Assembly: GCA_963995505.1 (NCBI GenBank)
Contig: OZ023184.1
Coordinates: forward strand, 12,292,308-12,356,307
Length of the DNA: 64,000 nt
Direction: 5' to 3'
Source of the DNA: Hypericum androsaemum
Lineage: Eukaryota; Streptophyta; Magnoliopsida; Malpighiales; Hypericaceae
Part shown: positions 44,201 through 53,879 of the stretch, piece by piece
Position numbering within the stretch: position 1 is the first letter of the stretch
Layout: each line of letters opens with the position of its first letter
Made by a program: the position numbers and the translations under genes
The notes under the pieces: generated by a model
Database searches by the model: none
Told to the model about the DNA's origin: nothing
What the model saw: the letters and a program-made list of their open reading frames with translations, nothing else

Positions 44201-45411
44201 AGGAAGCTGGAAGACAGATTTACTTCAATCTCTCTTCTCACAGCAAGAACTGGATGCAATTTTGAAGATAAGATTGAGTAGGTTTGGAGTACCTGACAAG
44301 CTTATTTGGACCCAGTCTACTGATGGAACCTACTCGGTTAAAAAAGGGTACCGTACCCTTAAGGCGCAGGCATTTTCCTTTCAATTTGGACAGCAATCTT
44401 TGTCTACTCTTCTCTCTGTCGATCCAGGTTTGTGGCAGATGATTTGGAAGGTGAAGATCCAACCGAAGATCAGGCATTTCATTTTGAGAGCCTTGCAAAA
44501 TGGACTCCCTACTGCCGCTAACTTACACAGGAGAAATCTAACCCCTTCTCCCTTGTGTAAAATCTGTTTGAATGCTGATGAAACTATAACTCATTTATTT
44601 TTCGAATGTTCTTATGCAAGAGCTGTGTGGTTTAGTAGTACTGTGGGTTATAGGTTTGATCCTATTTTGCATATTAACTTTGGGGGTTGGCTTAGATATC
44701 TTTTTGACCTGATGCCGTTTCTTCCCTGTAATTCTATGCTTTCTTTAGCTATGCACTTATGTTGGGGTATCTGGTTGGCTAGAAACAAATTCGTTTTTTA
44801 GGATGTTGTTCCGAACCCTGTGACTATTGTGTCCCAATCTACTTTTTTCTGCAATGAACTTTTGCAGTTAACAGGTACTGGACTAGTTTCTTTGGCTGGA
44901 AATAGTTCGATTTCAACTTCATGGATTGCTCCCGAGCTTGGAGCCTTGAAGTTCAACTGTGATGCGTCTTGGATTGGTGCTTCAGTCCCATCTGGAATTG
45001 CTACAGTTGTTAGAAACTCTGTAGGCCTTCTTGTTGAAGGTCAGGCATTGCTTGTCATGGCTTCCTCTCCTTTGGAAGCGGAAATCCTTGCTATCCAAGC
45101 TGCGCTCAAGCTTATCACTTCAAATTTTTCGCAGTTGGTGTCTACTATTGAGACTGATTGTAGGCTAGCTTTCATCTTCTTGGTCGATCCACACCCAGTT
45201 GTTCCATGGCAGCTCGATACGTTGGTGTCAGATCTTAGAGAAGATTTACGCTTGCTTCCTCTTTGTACTATTAGTCTCGTTGGTAGGCTGCAAAAACCAA
45301 GTTGTTGATTGGGTTTGCAGACAATGTAGGCTAGGTTCTCTTCCTTCGGATTGGTCTAGTTTTCTTCCCTTGGAGCTAGATGTTCTTTTGTATACGGATT
45401 TTCCAACTTAA
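41280..45411 (+). pseudogene. LINE ORF2: endonuclease, reverse transcriptase, RNase H-like, broken
   Basis: Domains in order: APE-type endonuclease (LAWNCRGLG at the start, GDLNLVASPSERLGG, LDRSLANAKW, a SDHCYLF end); reverse transcriptase (FVKGRCIQDNI, KLDLRKAFDLVNW, GIRQGDPLSPFLF, catalytic FADD at 43335-43346); a zf-RVT-like segment (CKICLNADETITHLFFEC); and an RNase H-like domain (FNCDASW, EAEILAIQAAL). Breaks: TAG 42384-42386, TGA 42807-42809 (relatives have Arg, as in FRPI), TAG 44799-44801, and a frameshift near 45285-45300, after which VVDWVCRQCRLGSLPSDW continues in another frame to 45411. The product would nick target DNA and copy the RNA there; this copy cannot make a whole protein. 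Confidence 0.9.
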
Positions 45412-45464
45412 GTCCAGAATCTTAATATATGCAGGTTTTCTCTCAAAAAAAACAAACGCAGCAC

Positions 45465-45934
45465 CAAATTCTCTGCCATTGGTCTAATATCCACTTTCAA
45501 TTAAAATTCAATTCTCTAACATTACTATCTTTTTCAATTATCTAATACATAAAGTTGAGGTAAAGAGGAATTTGATTTTGTATGGAATAAGTTGATCGAG
45601 CATCAATTTATGGCAGACGTATAATTGGTTGGATTGGAACTATGGTTTCAAAGGCAAAGTCAGCCACATGGGTTAACAATCACTTCGCTATGTGTATGAC
45701 CACCACATAATTGTTGGTCATACAACAACATCTTGTGATATCTGTGGTCCGATCTTGATCTCGTTCTTTATATAATCTAACAACTAGCAAATACGCAAGC
45801 GCGATACGAGTACCGTTCTATTTCAAAACTTACAAAATATATCGTTTATTGATTTATTTTTTAATTTGTACATAAATAAGATGCTCTCTTGCATATTTAA
45901 TTACACTATTTTCTTTTTTGATTTACCTAAAACA
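45465..45934. other. AT-rich sequence between LINE and Helitron relic
   Basis: No gene recognised. A Helitron 3' terminus (hairpin plus CTRR) was not identified with confidence. Confidence 0.4.
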
Positions 45935-46312
45935 TCATAAAATTTCTTTGTACACGATATTTTTTGTAAACGTTTTAACTTTGTCAGCAACATCACATTT
46001 CTTGACTAACACCTTAGTGTTTTTGCTTGAAACACCTCTTGAAAGGACAATGTATAACTCTATATGACCGAAGACATGCTTAGAAAATATATTAACCACT
46101 TGATCATTTAACTTCTCGACATGCTCATTCAATGATGTGATTAATGCCCTATTAACTAAGTAATCCTCATCCTTAGAATTATTTGCCAAGTTAGAAAATG
46201 TAGCATCTATCAGTTGAGACACTCAATCTTCACCAGGCCAGGGTATGACCATATCATCTCGAATCTTTATCATGTCATTTGCCAAAGAAGGTTCATTCTC
46301 ATCACCAACTAA
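45935..46312 (-). pseudogene. Helitron (Pif1-like) helicase C-terminal relic with internal deletion
   Basis: On the minus strand: VGDENEPS and IRDDMVIPWPGED, an in-frame TGA (46225-46223), then LIDATFSNLANNSKDEDYLVNRALITSLNEHVEKLNDQVVNIF in pieces, and next, without the usual 150 or so residues between, KHVFGHIELYIVLSRGVSSK and KNIVYKEIL. The two ends correspond to the IPxDM...RAIL(T)PxNxxVxxLN block and the VFxHGQLYVALSR...NVVYKEV end of Helitron RepHel helicases. The region with helicase motifs V-VI context is deleted. It is a short dead fragment. Confidence 0.7.
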
Positions 46313-46559
46313 AAAAAAAATTAAAATAAGACATGTCGTTTACTGCACGCATATTCGCCTTCAGATGAAGAACATCTACCTTTCTCTATAAAGGTGACCT
46401 GATGAGACATGAATCGACCATTTGCCCTATTGTAGCTTTTAGTACAACTGGTAAAACCTGACGAAGGGGGGAGTCACATATTCGTAATTTCAGAAGAGAA
46501 ATAAGGAAAGGTGCAGTTTCAAAATTCCTCATAAGAACATGGACATTTCGTGAATTTAA
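46313..46559. other. Intergenic, nothing recognised
   Basis: Short AT-rich stretch; no features. Confidence 0.4.
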
Positions 46560-46960
46560 AAAAATTGGTGAATAAGGCTTTCACTCTCGGGCCGCTGCCA
46601 TGAAGCCGGCCACCACAGTGGCCACTACTGTTCAGACCAAAGAAGGATTGCCCCAGCCAGCACAACCTCGCCGCGATACACTCTCGTCGTCATCACATGT
46701 CTTTAGGCCGCTGTCCCAGGAAGAGAAGGGAGAGGAGTTACGAGAGAGAGAAAGGGACCCGAATCCTGTCGTCGTCGTTAAAGGGGAGTCCGAGCTCCCG
46801 TTTGGCCGCTCGTGCCTGCCGTTTACGTGGAGGATAGTTTTGACATTTTCACGGTGTGACACCAAACCACCTAAAAATGAGTTTTCTTTTATTATAGTAA
46901 GATATACGCCACTCACATTTGTAAGAGGCCGACAAAACTATCTTTTTAAGATTAGTTTGT
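46560..46960. other. GC-rich block, possibly captured exon or UTR sequence
   Basis: Frame 46600-46977 (125 codons, plus) starts MKPATTVATTVQTK but has no recognised domain, and an overlapping minus frame exists. The end of the block (tagttttgacattttcac ... ttattatagtaag) resembles 47850-47910, hinting that the two GC-rich blocks lie in related elements. Confidence 0.3.
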
Positions 46961-47400
46961 TTTGTGAAAAAATATAATTTAAATTCAAATATCCCCTTGA
47001 AATATTTTTCCAATGAAAAAACTGATGAATTATAGTGTAGAACAATTTTCTTGTTACATAATGTAAGAATTTATCGAAAAAAGGTCTTTTGAATAATTTT
47101 TTTTAAAGGAATCTCATCGTTTCGATAGAAAATATTTTTTTTCCAAACAAACAAATCCTTGGAATGAAGTTTTAAGTTCAAATTTCCTCCCCTACTCTAG
47201 TCTAAACGTCCAGAAGAATTTAAAAGATAAAGGAGTACTAATTAGCTCATTTAAAGCATTTAAAACATGTCCACTTCATAAGATCCGTGCATATCTATTT
47301 AAATCCTTGTCACAGGAGGGGCATTTCTGGCATTTCAATAAGTTCATAACTCCATCTGCCTGTATATAGGAAACAAATGCACGGGCATTATAGACATTTG
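46961..47400. other. AT-rich intergenic sequence
   Basis: No gene recognised. Confidence 0.4.
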
Positions 47401-47441
47401 CATCCTAAGCTCTAACGAAAGTTTCATTTCGCCCCCGGCAG

Positions 47442-47450
47442 TATAAATAG
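47442..47450 (+). promoter_or_regulatory. Candidate TATA box (TATAAATAG) before a (CTC)n tract
   Basis: A good plant TATA match followed by a CTC microsatellite and a CT-rich leader, as in plant 5' UTRs. No convincing coding exon follows on the plus strand, so its role is open. Confidence 0.3.
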
Positions 47451-47617
47451 GGCCATTCTCCTCCTCCTCCTCCTCCTCCTCCTCCCATCTTCTTCTTCTC
47501 TTCTTGATTGGACGCAGCATCGAAGCAAACCCTGCTCACGCCCACTACAACCAATACTCCAAAATTGTAAAACCGACATAAAAAAATGAAACAGATAAAG
47601 AAAGAGCCGTGACTTAC

Positions 47618-47746
47618 TTGGAATAGGAATAATGCGGGGGCAGGTTCCAGATGAGCGACGCTGAACTTAACCCGATCGAAGGCGCTCTCCAGGAATCGGA
47701 GGAGGTAACCGTAGCAAGTGGACGACGATTCTCTCGAGAAAGCCAT
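47618..47746 (-). CDS. Possible first coding exon of an unidentified gene or fragment
   Basis: On the minus strand an ATG in a GAGGGATGG context opens 43 codons (MAFSRESSSTCYGYLLRF ... ALFLFQ) and meets a strong donor CAA|GTAAGT at 47618/47617. The rest of the frame (to 47405) looks like intron and (GGA)n. No downstream exon with an acceptor was identified and I do not recognise the peptide. It may be an exon captured by an element or chance. Confidence 0.25.
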
Positions 47747-48091
47747 CCCTCCCCTTCTTCCTCAAGTTCAGTTCCTTTTCTTCCTTTACACCACCGGCGG
47801 CGCTTTGCTTGGGGCGGATAGGTACGGCCACCGGAGGCCAAATGAATGTGAAATAGTAGTTTTGACATTTTTACATTGTCGGAAAAAAAACAGTTTATAT
47901 TATTATAATAAGATTTAATTGAGAATTGAAGGCACACTAAAAAGATTTGTGGCTATGAAGCAAACGGTAAGATGAAAAATAAAACCACATACATTGAAAG
48001 AAGTGTATTGCTTGTAAAGTTCTAGAATTAGTATACACGATCATTTTAATACCAAATCAAGCCATGTCCCACCTTCAGAAATGCTAAGAGC

Positions 48092-48570
48092 CATTGTTTT
48101 CAAAAATAACCCGAAGAGTGACCCAGATTTTGGTCCGTTCTCTGGATCAACCGGTCTGATTGGTCAAATTGGCGGTCGGACCGGTAATTTATTATATATA
48201 TTTTTAATATATATTTAGTAAATAATAGGTTTAAAAATTAATATTCTTGAAATATTGGTAAATTTATTTCATATTTAGTATAATTATCTTTGTAGATTTA
48301 GTTTATTTTGTGTTGATTTAGAAAAATTGAGTATAAAATCTGATTTTTTTGAGTTGGGTTGAGTGAAATCTATTTTTGGGTTGATTTTTTGGTCAAACCT
48401 AACGAACCGGATTTTTCCGGGTCAAAAATCTGAGCCAACCGTCCGGTCTGACCAAAAATCTTCCAGTTCGTTAGGTAACCGTGCGAACTTGGTTTTTTGA
48501 CCCGCTATTAGCTCCGATTCGCAGTCTGACCGATCGGACTGCCTGTCAGACCGCCATCTCGAAAACAATG
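48092..48570. mobile_element. 479-bp hAT-type MITE with 8-bp TSD
   Basis: Perfect 10-bp terminal inverted repeats CATTGTTTTC / GAAAACAATG are flanked by identical 8-mers ctaagagc (48084-48091 and 48571-48578). The interior has sub-terminal repeats of ggtctgac/ggaccgg words in both orientations. An 8-bp TSD and short TIRs fit the hAT superfamily. No transposase frame. Confidence 0.85.
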
Positions 48571-48765
48571 CTAAGAGCGGACTGGATCCCAAACTTACCT
48601 GATACAACAAATACAAGTTGACTACGGTGAATATTTTTAGTATCTTTCGTGTGACGTCAACTATGACAAACTGGTTCAATTTGCTAAAGGTACTATTCGT
48701 TCACCTAGGCACATATCGTATGAGTCACCCATGCATATATATTTACCATAACTCGTCATATATGT

Positions 48766-48921
48766 TGTTACAAAATCAATAACGAGGAAGTTGTTCATTT
48801 TATTATTGATCCGAGTAGGAACATCTATATATAGAGAAGATTACAGAGAAAACAGAGCAGCATTAATGAGCCTAGGAACTCACATAGTTCTAACCGCTAG
48901 AATGAACAAATGTAACAGCTA
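48766..48921 (-). repeat. Short LTR-like sequence (about 155 bp)
   Basis: On the minus strand it starts TGTTACATTTG and ends TTTTGTAACA, a perfect 6-bp inverted terminus. Inside are a TATATATAG box and an AATAAAATG poly(A)-type signal in the order expected for an LTR. A Copia gag relic lies 200 bp upstream on the same strand. No second copy or TSD was found. Confidence 0.4.
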
Positions 48922-49109
48922 CTTAGAGAAACTAAGACAATGGTTAGTACAGCTAATTACAGAGATTAATACACAACTAAATCAATGAAGTGGAAGACTT
49001 GATGTGGAGGATTGGAGCCAACTAAGATTCTGCAGTACAGATGAACACCTGCTAAAGAAGGCACAATTCTCACTTTCTGTAATTTCTTTATCTTTCACAA
49101 AAAAGGCTA

Positions 49110-49600
49110 ATTTCTTCCTAGTTTCTTCTTGCTGCAATTTAGAGCAGATGTTAGCAAGGAAGGCAACTCATTACTCATTAAGACTTGGCTCTGAACGGAT
49201 TCAAATTCAGGTCTTCAACCTGATAAAAGGCTGAAATTTTTTATCTTGTTCTGCTTGCTTTTGTAGAATTATAGGATCTGTAGTTGGTGGTCTATAGATT
49301 GCTAGATCATCCCAGATTCTCTTTAAAGATAGATTCTAGGCATTCTGTGATGATTTTCTTCTCCTGCCTAACATCAGCTAGTTTTTTTTCTTAAGTTCAA
49401 ACACTCTACAAGTGTTGTTCTCCTGACTGTACATCTCTTTGAGACCATTCCAAAGTTCCTTGGTATTGGGAAAGGAGAATAGTTAATAAACTTTGGAATC
49501 AAGAGAATTGTGAATCCATGTACTTATTACTTGATCATTTGCTTGCAAGATTTCAAATTCTTCACTGGAAGGATTAGGAGGAGGAAGTTTCTCATTGACT
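49110..49600 (-). pseudogene. Ty1-copia gag fragment (UBN2 type), broken
   Basis: Minus-strand reading gives FEILQANDQVISTWIHNSLD, then FPNTKELWNGLKEMYSQENN and CRVFELKKK, several stops, and finally a FSLLSG.RPEFESVQSQVLM end with an ELPSLL motif. These are the helices of plant Copia gag (the WIxNSLxxxxY, F..AKELWxxLxxMYS and FLxGLNPEFESVRSQVL blocks). At least six stops make it dead. The sequence to about 49800 may be its N-terminal part but is too decayed to claim. Confidence 0.75.
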
Positions 49601-49804
49601 TATCCTAGCATCCTTTTTATATTTAGGGAGTTGGAGAAACTCTTGCCTATAGATTTTGTTCTTGTGGGTAGTTTGTATAGATATGCTTCCTCCGACTATG
49701 TCACTCATGCCAGGAACAAGATATTATTCTTGTTTCCTTGGACTTTAACTGAATCACCAATCTTGTCACCTGCCTATTTTTTAACCAAAGAATGGAATAG
49801 GTGA

Positions 49805-51982
49805 TGTCATCATTCACTTAAATGACGTCCTCGAACGACCCAAATTATTAAAGTTTATTATACACTTCCCACGAAGATAAAGCATAAAACCAAGTATCAA
49901 TTTTTTTTAAACAATGGTCGAATTACGGTGAATTAATGGCCCAATGGACTAAAAGTCAGCCCATCTTCTGTTGATCCTTTTAGAGCATCGCGTATTGCAT
50001 TCGCTGTGATGAGCGCCGTGGTCAATGGCCAACGCTACATCAGCGTCACTAATCTTTCTTTTAGCGCCGTGGTCAAGGAAATTGATCAGCGTCACTAATA
50101 AATATCTTTTTCCACACAAAAAAAAATCAATATCTTTCTTTGTAATTTTGACGATATGAATAATATAATTAAATTATTTAACTTTTTCTTAACATATCTT
50201 TACTTGACAGTCTGCTTTATTGGTATAACCCCAAGATCTCTTATTTTTATTTTTCAGGTATGAGATCGGAAATCGCCCATGGTGAAATTACTGCAAGCAA
50301 AGCATGCTTAAGCGAGTTACTACTACTTTTGGTTTTTTTTTTCAATCACGTTGCTTTGTTTCTCGGAACCGTGGTACTTTACCAATTCTAGCAAAACTTA
50401 AAACCTATTCACATGGTAATAATTGGATAACATCTTGATGGATTAAGTTAGCAGATATAAATATACCTACGAATTAAAATAAATAAATCACATTTTTTAC
50501 ATCCCGTTTGAAAATGAATCCTGAATGCCTTTTCTCGTACCAAAAAAAATCCTGCGTGATTGTTTAACTAGATCCTACGTGCTTACGAGACATACGTAGG
50601 CTCTTTTTATACAATAAATTAGAATCCATCTACCAATTACAAAAACATTAATTTTCGTAATTATAAGTCCAATATGCAACCTAAGAGAGACTAAATTAGG
50701 TTTATAACTATTTTTCCAATTATTTTGGTACTTAGTCTATTAGCATAAACAAGAGTAGGGACAATGATATTTGGCACTAGATGTATAATGGTTCAGCTCG
50801 GGTCTACTTGAGCCTACGTCCACTCTTCAATTGTTCTCTCGCCTTTTTATTACTCCGAACAAAAATAACAAGAGTACACCACACATTTTCACGGTTCACA
50901 TTTTCACGGTTCCTCTATTGTATCAGGTTGTGTTAGCTTAACGTAAATTAGAAATTAACCAAGTGCATACCGGACAATAGGTTGAAACAAATTGGGCAGA
51001 TTTTCAATAACATGGACGAGGTGATTATAAAACTCTTCCCAAAGTTAATCTTCTTTGTGCGTAGAAGAGGGCTTAATCCAACGAGCATCTAAGCTTAGCG
51101 AGGGTGGTTATACGATGGACAAAAGTCTTAATCATCTTTCTTCTTTGATCTCGGCAATGCTCAAATTTGAACTAGCCCTTGGGATATTCAACAAGTCAAC
51201 TGGTCACATCAAGTTTGACCTAACTAAATTATGTAAGTTAATAACTTGAACTGAACTTAAGAACTATCTGATATCTGAAGTCACAAAACTGACTTCGTTT
51301 AGTTCGATTTTCAAATTCTTCCTAACTTGGGGGAACGAGAAATCAACCAAAAGATAAACTTATGATTTCGAGTCCAAAATAAACCACTGCCTAACTTAAT
51401 TAGTAAGACAAGAAGACATAGCTTATGACCGATCTCCTGATGTACTTTAGACTTATCCCAACGAATGACTAACATACTTTGGTACAAATGATAACTTAGT
51501 TAAACGTCCACGCACTAGTATGCTTAGTCTATTTAAACCAAATTCTAATATTCATTTAATTAAAACTCTAATTGCACTTTCTGTCATATAGCAAATTCGA
51601 TCCGTATGAACTAAAATGCAAGACATGCCAGATCAAGTATTCAAGCTCATGCCAATATATATACTAAATCATGTAAATTTCAGTCCAACAGTTAAAAATT
51701 GAGTATGTTTAAGGGAGTGTGATGTAATATGAATTTCAAATCAGTTACAGAGACTTGCATAAGTTTTCTACACAATGCAATTAGATAGACTACACTATTC
51801 AATTTATTACTACAAAAATATGAACTCGTAAACAGATTTTATTATCTTATTTATATGCATATATATTCCACTAAACATTGGATGATAGAAAATTTTGATT
51901 TCTCGGAACCTTTGTCAATTCCGGATTTGCACGAGAATGAGGTTCAAGCGATTTCGAACTCAGATGTCCCATCAATACTTTT
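49805..51982. other. AT-rich intergenic sequence
   Basis: About 2.2 kb without a recognised gene or element. Frames stay below 70 codons except the one leading into the acidic tail that follows. Confidence 0.45.
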
Positions 51983-52138
51983 CATGGAGAAGGTGACCCA
52001 GATGACGACAAAGAACAATGGATGGAGGAGGAGCTATACGATGTTGAAGTTGAGTACCCTTATGACTTATATCTCCCACCTGCTAAGAATACTCGCTCCA
52101 AGGCGAAAAAGATGACATTCCCAGTTAGAAGGAAGTAG
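51983..52138 (+). pseudogene. Orphan acidic/basic C-terminal coding remnant, unidentified
   Basis: An ATG-less frame reads HGEGDPDDDKEQWMEEELYD, then VEVEYPYDLYLPPAKNTRSK and AKKMTFPVRRK, and stops at TAG 52136-52138. Its acidic block followed by a basic tail looks like real coding sequence. The frame just upstream (51885-51982: SEPLSIPDLHENEVQ, SNSDVPSILF) may join by a one-base shift. I do not recognise a family; a retroelement polyprotein tail or a captured exon are both possible. Confidence 0.35.
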
Positions 52139-52339
52139 TTCTGAGATTTGGCATCATCTACTTAGCACTAACCTGATTTGTGGGCTAGTTTGCATAAAGT
52201 TCCTTGTTTAGACAGCGGATGTAGCTAATCCTTAGTTAACTGTTTATGTCTTTGGTGGTTATTTTTTTGTAGTAAATTTTTCTCTTCTCACCCTCTTCCT
52301 CTGCTTCTCATTTTCTGCTGTAGTATTTCCTTTTCCGTT

Positions 52340-52794
52340 TGAAGGTTTTCATGCATAAACTTAATTAATGCGAAACCATAATATTTAATGAACACATCAT
52401 TAAATCGAAATAGCCATATTAAAGTATTTACCTCTTGTAGCGCAGTCCGTTCTTCGACAGGTATGTCACAGGGTCGAGGGAGGCTTGTCACTGGTCGTCC
52501 TCGCTTACGTACACGAAGCGGGGATCGGGTTTCGCCGCCTAAAAGCCTTGAGAGTCTCCTAGAGAAAAAGCTACGTCTCTTTTTCTCTGGTGTGTGTTTG
52601 TGTGTCTCTCTCTCCTAGTAAAAATCCCTATTCCGTATTAATAGAGAATTCTGGGAGGAGAAAGGGGGTGGGAGAGTTATCACGTATAACAAACTCTCCT
52701 CATCCAAATCCCTTTCAAATTTAAATTAAAACCAAAAGATATCCAATATCTTTTATTTAATTTAATAGGATAATCATTGGCGGATAATCCTTCA
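52340..52794 (-). repeat. 3' LTR of the Copia element (455 bp)
   Basis: TGAAGG...CCTTCA termini; aligned throughout with 59890-60345. On the minus strand a TATA-like region and CT/GA-rich tract lie in the middle as expected for U3-R. Confidence 0.93.
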
Positions 52795-52804
52795 TCTCCC
52801 ACTC
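52795..52804 (-). other. Polypurine tract of the Copia element
   Basis: On the minus strand GAGTGGGAGA lies directly before the 3' LTR. Confidence 0.75.
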
Positions 52805-53879
52805 ACACATGATTGACCATAATCAATCTATTCTCTCATTTTCGCGTTTGGCAGATAGGCCGTGCGACCAGCATACATCGAGTGCACTTAGCTAAACCCA
52901 AGAGCACATAGTGGCCACGTGGATGATAGCATCTCGATTAGCACCTCTATCGTATATAGTATGCATTACCCTAGGTCTTATCTCACAATCATTGTTTCTC
53001 ACATGTAATTTCTGAAACAATCTATTCATGTTCACTATTTTATTGCTCTCAACACAATAGGCATGCCAGTGAACCACGAAGCTTCTAGAATGTGATCGAT
53101 AGAGAACCTTCTCTTTTAACGATATTTCTTCCATCATGATCCAGCCAGCTTTTCCAGTTAGTCTTGCCAGGTCGAATCATAACCATGACCCTTTAAAGAC
53201 TTTCCAAGCTAGCGGCACTGAATCATACTTCCAAAATATGTTAAGGATCCTAAAGGTAGAGTTCCGGAAACCATAGTTTTCGGAATTAGTCTCACACTAG
53301 GGAAATTGAAATCACTTTTTAATAAATTGATTTCCCATCCAAAAAGGTCGAAAAAATACACATGACACGAACCATGTGCTATGATGTTCTTTTCTTCAAA
53401 AGGAGCGCATGTCTCTCACTAAAACACCATACTAGAGTATCAGCCTTGATGTTCACGAACAATGGCTTTAGTCTACCCAAAGACTACTCCAGCTTATCAA
53501 GACAGAATTATGGTAAGTTCCACTTATTTCTTACCATTGGATTTCATATAATCCTAATAAGTTCCGAGAACTTATTTAACGCAGCATCTATTGTATGCAC
53601 CATCAATAATCTTGCACTTTAACAAGTCCCTTTCTTGTAGTTAAGCAAGACGGCATTCATATTTTAGAGCAGGCACTCGAATGATGTCCTAAAACTGCCT
53701 CATCTCAATCAAGAATCAACCCATTGACTTCCACTGAGGTAAACACCCGTGTGAGTGGGCTACTTTTCTGTCCGACATGCATTTAAGTAAATGTTACAAA
53801 AATAACATTCACACAATATGTATTGCTGAAACAACTTTACTTTTATTGAATAACAAATTCATTACAATATGAGCATAAA
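52805..53879 (-). other. 3' internal non-coding tail of the Copia element
   Basis: About 1.1 kb between the RNase H end and the PPT. An 81-codon minus-strand frame (53137-52892, MMEEISLKEKVLYRSHSRS) matches no domain I know. Long tails of this sort occur in some Tork-like Copia lineages; a function is not visible. Confidence 0.5.

Larger units (their letters stand above)
39048..45450 (+). mobile_element. Full-length L1-type LINE with target-site duplication
   Basis: Identical 14-mers aacaaacgcagcac flank the element at 39034-39047 and 45451-45464, and similarity continues a few bases beyond (aaagtctct against caaattctct). It contains a CT-rich 5' UTR (39051-39303), ORF1 with a DUF4283-like domain and zinc knuckle, and ORF2 with endonuclease, reverse transcriptase and an RNase H-like domain. 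It ends in a short A-run after cttaatatatgcaggttttctc. About 6.4 kb, the normal full length for plant L1 elements. Five inactivating changes make it non-autonomous (see ORF1 and ORF2). Confidence 0.92.
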
